From JAXMCI01 sp046349435 (GTDB lineage: Bacteria > Pseudomonadota > Alphaproteobacteria > Dongiales > Dongiaceae), in contig JAXMCI010000068.1 in the NCBI GenBank assembly GCA_046349435.1, positions 1 through 10,457 on the forward strand: a stretch of DNA of 10,457 nucleotides, given 5' to 3'. Numbering within the stretch: position 1 is the first letter of the stretch; each line of letters begins with the position of its first letter. The notes under the pieces were generated by a model. That model searched no databases, had not been told where the DNA came from, and was given only the letters and a program-made list of their open reading frames with translations. Shown one piece after another: positions 6,815 to 10,457 of this stretch. The position numbers were made by a program, and so were the translations under genes.

Positions 6815-7789
6815 ATGCCGCGACTGACCCGCCGCCGCGTCCTCGTCGCGGGCGCGGCGGCGACCCTGGCGGCGGCGGCGCGGCGGCGCGCGCTGGCGGC
6901 GCCGCCGCTGGTCGCCGGCGTCCATGCGGCGCCGATCGACAATCCCTGGAACAGCCGGCTGCAGCAGGCGCTGCTCGCCGCCCAGGCGAGCGGCCGGATC
7001 CGCTACGTCTTCTCCGAAGGCATCGGCAACGGCGACTACGAGCGGGCGCTGCGCGAATACGCCGACCAGGGCGTCAGCCTGATCGTCGGCGAGGCCGACG
7101 CGGTCGAGCGCCAGGCGCGCCGCGTCGCCGCCGACTATCCCGGCACCGCCTTCCTGATGGGCTCGGCCGGCCAGCCCGCGGGCGGCAACTTCTCCGTCTT
7201 CCACACCTGGAACCAGGATGCGACCTACCTCACCGGGGTGATCGCCGGCGGCCTGACCCGCACCGGCCAGATCGGCACCGTCGCCGGCTACCCCGTGCCC
7301 AACGTCAAGCGGCTGATCAACGCCTTCCGCGCCGGCGCCCGCGCCGCCAACCCGTCGGTCGCCTTCCGCCTCGCCTATGTCGGCACCTGGTTCGACCCGC
7401 CGCGGGTGAAGGAGGCGGCGCTGGCCCAGCTCGACGCCGGCGCCGACGTGATGTTCGGCGAGCGGCTCGGCACCGCCGACGCCTGCAAGGCGCGCGGCGC
7501 CCACGCGACCGCCAGCCTGATCGACCTCATCCCGCTCTTCCCCGGCACGGTGGTGGCGAGCGCGCTGTGGAGCTTCGGCCCGATCCTGGCGCAGGCGCTG
7601 GACGACCTCGCCCGCGGCATCCTCGCCGCCGACTACAGCCGCTACAGCCTGCTGCGATACGGCGGCAGCACGCTGGTCTACGACCCGAAGACGGTGCCGG
7701 CAGCGGTCGCCGCCGCGGCGCTCGCCAAGCAGAAGGCGATCGAGGCCGGCGAGCTCACCGTCACCCTCGACGACGGCGAGCCGCGCTGA
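6815..7789 (+). CDS. BMP-family ABC transporter substrate-binding protein, copy 2 (tandem paralogue)
   Basis: This is a second periplasmic binding protein, also 324 residues, aligning with copy 1 with no visible internal gap. In a 113-residue block starting at VAG (about residue 33) I count 75 identities (66%). It keeps NPWNSRLQQALLAA, DYERALREYADQG, AFLMGSAGQPAGGNFSVFHTWN, YVGTWFDPP and DAGADVMFGERLGTADA (each as a contiguous stretch). Its signal has a Tat-like TRRRVL (5-10) and a probable ALA cleavage site (26-28). As in copy 1, an unusual arginine cluster (RRR, 23-25) lies just before the cleavage site. The Shine-Dalgarno is weak (GGACGG, 6802-6807). The 35-base gap holds a small hairpin (CGTCCG 6785-6790 with CGGACG 6801-6806) that could reduce read-through or mask the ribosome site. 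It probably shares the single importer with copy 1, perhaps with different ligand preference; that is inferred. Confidence 0.92.
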   Translation: MPRLTRRRVLVAGAAATLAAAARRRALAAPPLVAGVHAAPIDNPWNSRLQQALLAAQASGRIRYVFSEGIGNGDYERALREYADQGVSLIVGEADAVERQARRVAADYPGTAFLMGSAGQPAGGNFSVFHTWNQDATYLTGVIAGGLTRTGQIGTVAGYPVPNVKRLINAFRAGARAANPSVAFRLAYVGTWFDPPRVKEAALAQLDAGADVMFGERLGTADACKARGAHATASLIDLIPLFPGTVVASALWSFGPILAQALDDLARGILAADYSRYSLLRYGGSTLVYDPKTVPAAVAAAALAKQKAIEAGELTVTLDDGEPR

Positions 7790-7820
7790 GCAACCTGTCC
7801 CCCGCCGCCCGCCGCTGGTC

Positions 7821-7833
7821 TATCATCCCCGTC
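7821..7833 (+). promoter_or_regulatory. Possible -10 element giving a leaderless transcript of the ligase gene
   Basis: TATCAT (7821-7826) matches five of six bases of the -10 consensus and is one of the few AT-rich hexamers in the surrounding non-coding DNA. The A of the ligase ATG (7834) lies eight bases past its end, a normal distance for a transcription start. No Shine-Dalgarno precedes the ATG, which fits leaderless initiation. No convincing -35 is seen at the right spacing, so this is tentative. Confidence 0.25.
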
Positions 7834-9558
7834 ATGAGCGACGCCGCAGGCATCGCCGAGACGCCGCCGGCCGCGGGCGCCATGCCCTGGCTGGCGCACT
7901 ACCCCGCCGGGGTCGACTGGCACGAGCCGGTGGCGCCGCGGCCGCTCTGGGCGATGCTCGACGATGCCGTGGCGCGCTGGCCGGAGCGGCCCTGCATCGA
8001 CTTCCTCGACCGGCGCTGGCGCTATGCCGAGATCGGCCGGCTGGTCGACCGCGCGGCCCGGGGCCTGCGCGCGCTCGGCATCGGGCCGGGCCGCCATGTC
8101 GGGCTGTTCCTGCCCAACTGCCCGTACTACGTGATCCTCTACTACGCCGTGCTGAAGGCGGGCGGCGTGGTGGTGAACTTCAGCCCGCTCTCGGCCGAGC
8201 CGGAGATCCGGCAGCAGGTCGAGGATTCGGAGACCGGGCTGATGGTCACGCTCGACCTCGCGGCGCTCTACGGCAGGCTGGCGCCGCTGCTCGGGCGCTC
8301 GCGGCTGGAGCGGATCGTCGTCTGCCCGCTGGGCGCGGCGCTGCCGCCGGCCAAGCGCGTGCTGCTGCAGCTCGCCGGCCGCGGGCGGCTCGCCCGCATT
8401 CCGCGCGACGGGCGCCACATTCCCTTCCGCCGGCTGGTCGCCAATCCCGGCGGCCTCGCCCCGCCGGCGATCGACCCGGCCGCCACGATCGCCGTGCTGC
8501 AATATACCGGCGGCACCACCGGCGTGCCCAAGGCGGCGATGCTGAGCCATGCCGCGCTTCACACCAACGCGGTGCAGTGCGGCCGCTGGTTCGCCGCCGC
8601 CGCCACCGAGCGGGTGACGATGCTGGGCGTGCTGCCGCTGTTCCACGCCTTCGCGATGACCGCGGTGATGAACTGGGCGGTGCTGTGGGGCGCCGAGATG
8701 ATCCTGCTGCCGCGCTTCGAGCTGCCGCAGCTGCTGCGCACCATCCACCGCAAGCGGCCGATGGTGATGCCGGCGGTGCCGACCATCCTGGCGGCGATCA
8801 ACAACGCGCCCGATATCGAGCGCTGGGACCTCGGCTCGCTGCGCGTCTGCCTGTCGGGTGGCGCACCGCTGCCGGCCGAGGTGCGCGAGCGCTTCGCGGC
8901 GCGCGCCGGCTGCCGCGTGCTGGAGGGCTACGGCCTGTCGGAGACCGGCCCGGTGCTGGCCTGCAACCCGTTCGAGGGCGACCGGCCGGGCTCGGTCGGG
9001 CTGCCCTATCCCGGCACCTCGGTCGAGATCGTCTCGCTCGACGCGCCGGAGCGCGTGCTGCCGCCGGGCGAGACCGGCGAGATCTGCGCCCGCGGGCCGC
9101 AGCTGATGGCGGGCTACTGGAAGCAGCCGGCCGAGACGGCGCGGGCGATGCGCGGCGGCCGCTTCCACACCGGCGACATCGGGCGGCTCGACGCCGACGG
9201 CTACCTCTACGTCACCGACCGGCTGAAGGAGATGGTCATCGTCGGCGGCTTCAAGGTCTATCCGCGCATGGTCGAGGAGGCGCTGCACGCCCATGGCGGC
9301 GTCGCCGAGTGCGCCGTGCTCGGCGTGCCCGACCCCTATCGCGGCCAGGCGGTGAAGGCGGTGGTGGTGGCGCGGCCGGGCGCCGCGCTGGACGAGGGCG
9401 CGCTGCGGCGCCATCTTGCCGAGCGCCTGTCGCGCTTCGAGCAGCCGACGCTCTACGCGTTCCGCGACGCGCTGCCGAAGACCGTGGTGGGCAAGATCGA
9501 CAAGAAGGTGCTGGTCGCCGAGCATGAAGCCGGTGCCGGGCCGAGCGAGGGACGATGA
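7834..9558 (+). CDS. Acyl-CoA synthetase / AMP-dependent ligase (long-chain fatty acid-CoA ligase-like)
   Basis: This is a 574-residue member of the adenylate-forming (ANL) superfamily, which activates a carboxylic acid to an acyl-AMP and then an acyl-CoA in the cytoplasm or at the membrane. All core motifs are intact: phosphate-binding YTGGTTGVPK (224-233), VLPLFHAFA (266-274), adenine-binding GYGLSETGP (365-373), FHTGDIG (444-450, Asp447), the hinge region VTDRLKEMVIVGGFKVYP (460-477) and the catalytic lysine in PKTVVGKIDKK (548-558, Lys554). The layout and the GGFKVYP hinge resemble FadD-type ligases; chain length or aromatic substrate cannot be told from sequence. The start at 7834 lacks a Shine-Dalgarno; the next in-frame ATG (7882) is no better. 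It follows binding-protein copy 2 by 44 bases and its stop overlaps the thiolase start (ATGA), so ligase and thiolase are probably co-translated and act on the same acyl-CoA chain. Confidence 0.93.
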   Translation: MSDAAGIAETPPAAGAMPWLAHYPAGVDWHEPVAPRPLWAMLDDAVARWPERPCIDFLDRRWRYAEIGRLVDRAARGLRALGIGPGRHVGLFLPNCPYYVILYYAVLKAGGVVVNFSPLSAEPEIRQQVEDSETGLMVTLDLAALYGRLAPLLGRSRLERIVVCPLGAALPPAKRVLLQLAGRGRLARIPRDGRHIPFRRLVANPGGLAPPAIDPAATIAVLQYTGGTTGVPKAAMLSHAALHTNAVQCGRWFAAAATERVTMLGVLPLFHAFAMTAVMNWAVLWGAEMILLPRFELPQLLRTIHRKRPMVMPAVPTILAAINNAPDIERWDLGSLRVCLSGGAPLPAEVRERFAARAGCRVLEGYGLSETGPVLACNPFEGDRPGSVGLPYPGTSVEIVSLDAPERVLPPGETGEICARGPQLMAGYWKQPAETARAMRGGRFHTGDIGRLDADGYLYVTDRLKEMVIVGGFKVYPRMVEEALHAHGGVAECAVLGVPDPYRGQAVKAVVVARPGAALDEGALRRHLAERLSRFEQPTLYAFRDALPKTVVGKIDKKVLVAEHEAGAGPSEGR

Positions 9559-10457
9559 GGACTGTGGTGATCGCCGGCTACGCCCGCTCGCCCTTCCAGT
9601 TCGCGACCAGGGGCGCGCTGGCCGGGACGCGGCCCGACGACCTCGCCGCCGCGGTGATCCGCGGGCTGGTCGAGCGCACCGGCGTGCCGCCCGGCGACAT
9701 CGAGGACCTGATCCTCGGCTGCGCCTTCCCGGAGGGCGAGCAGGGGCTCAACATGGCGCGGCTGGTGGGCTTCCTCGCCGGGCTGCCGCAGAGCGTCGCC
9801 GGCACCACGGTCAACCGCTTCTGCGGCTCCTCGATGCAGGCGATCCACATGGCGGCGGGCGCCATCCAGCTCGGCGCCGGCGAGGCCTTCCTCTGCGCCG
9901 GCGTCGAATCGATGAGCCGGGTGCCGATGATGGGCTTCAACCCGATGCCCAACCCCGACCTCGCCGAGCGCTACCCCGAGGCCTATGTCGCGATGGGGGT
10001 GACGGCGGAGACCCTGGCGCGGCGCTACGGCATCGGCCGGGAGCGGCAGGAGGAATTCGCGCTGGAGAGCCACCGCCGCGCCGCCGCGGCCCGAGCCGCG
10101 GGCCGGCTCGCCGAGGAGATCGTGCCGGTCGGCGGCGGCAACCAGCGCGTCGCCGAGGATGGCTGCATCCGCCCCGACAGCAGCGCCGCGGCGTTGGCCG
10201 AGCTGAAGCCCGCCTTCATGGCCGACGGCACGGTCACCGCCGGCACCTCCTCGCCGCTGACCGACGGCGCCGCCGCGACGCTGGTGGTGTCCGAGGACTA
10301 TGCCCGCGCCCACGGGCTGGCGCCGCTGGCCCGGATCCGCGCCGTCGCCGTCTCCGGTTGCGCGCCGGAGATCATGGGCCTCGGCCCGGTCGGCGCCACC
10401 CGCAAGGCGCTCGACCGCGCCGGGCTGACGCTCGCCGACATCGACATCGTCGAGCTC
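9555..10457 (+). CDS. Thiolase, FadA-type acetyl-CoA C-acyltransferase, C-terminus cut off
   Basis: There are 301 codons up to the window edge; full thiolases have about 390, so roughly the last 90 residues are missing, including the expected GHPxGxSG histidine region and the second catalytic Cys near the end. The nucleophile is Cys90 in TVNRFCGSSMQAIHMAAGAI (85-104). Other segments closely resemble E. coli FadA: MGVTAETLARRYGI (147-160), VTAGTSSPLTDGAAA (227-241), and MGLGPVGATRKALDRAGL (274-291). The enzyme cleaves 3-ketoacyl-CoA with CoA to acetyl-CoA and a shortened acyl-CoA, the last step of beta-oxidation; a biosynthetic acetoacetyl-CoA role is possible but less like these motifs. The start ATG overlaps the ligase stop by four bases (ATGA), a sign of translational coupling. 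The next genes, outside the window, may supply the remaining beta-oxidation enzymes. Confidence 0.93.
   Translation, partial: MRTVVIAGYARSPFQFATRGALAGTRPDDLAAAVIRGLVERTGVPPGDIEDLILGCAFPEGEQGLNMARLVGFLAGLPQSVAGTTVNRFCGSSMQAIHMAAGAIQLGAGEAFLCAGVESMSRVPMMGFNPMPNPDLAERYPEAYVAMGVTAETLARRYGIGRERQEEFALESHRRAAAARAAGRLAEEIVPVGGGNQRVAEDGCIRPDSSAAALAELKPAFMADGTVTAGTSSPLTDGAAATLVVSEDYARAHGLAPLARIRAVAVSGCAPEIMGLGPVGATRKALDRAGLTLADIDIVEL

Noticed and set aside
7678..9525. Long minus-strand open frame (615 codons) opposite the acyl-CoA ligase
   Set aside because: This is compositional antisense of a gene with all family motifs intact; the product looks random and basic.

Overview
The window is very GC-rich (roughly 70% or more by eye), with strong G/C bias at third codon positions. 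It carries a hairpin repeat of a kind common between genes in Alphaproteobacteria. Together with the gene content this suggests a soil or environmental alphaproteobacterium (Rhodospirillales or Hyphomicrobiales-like); the exact genus cannot be read from the sequence. The window holds nine protein genes, two of them cut by its ends. I saw no RNA gene, insertion sequence or CRISPR array.

Left half, minus strand (about 1-5702). A five-gene block reads leftwards from the centre: a double-domain ABC ATPase, two BPD_transp_2-type permeases, a CodA-family cytosine deaminase and, after a 141-bp gap with its own likely control region, the start of an M20-family N-carbamoyl amino acid hydrolase (beta-ureidopropionase-like). 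In that gap sits a 16-bp palindrome matching 12 of 14 defined positions of the E. coli RutR operator. RutR is the uracil/thymine-responsive regulator of pyrimidine breakdown.

Right half, plus strand (about 5805-10457). Two tandem paralogous genes encode periplasmic BMP-family substrate-binding proteins of 324 residues each. They are followed by an acyl-CoA synthetase/AMP-ligase and a FadA-type thiolase (truncated by the window end) whose start overlaps the ligase stop. The first binding-protein gene and the ATPase gene diverge from a short intergenic region in which plausible promoters for both directions overlap.

Working model. The two binding proteins feed one ABC importer (ATPase plus two permeases), probably for nucleobases or nucleosides. 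The deaminase converts an amino-pyrimidine to uracil or thymine, and the hydrolase would do the last step of reductive pyrimidine breakdown. The deaminase keeps the catalytic set of CodA but has Cys at the position of CodA Asp-314. Loss of that Asp has been linked to 5-methylcytosine deamination in other bacteria, so this locus is a candidate 5-methylcytosine scavenging system. The ligase-thiolase pair looks like a separate acyl-CoA degradation module that may or may not be linked to the rest.
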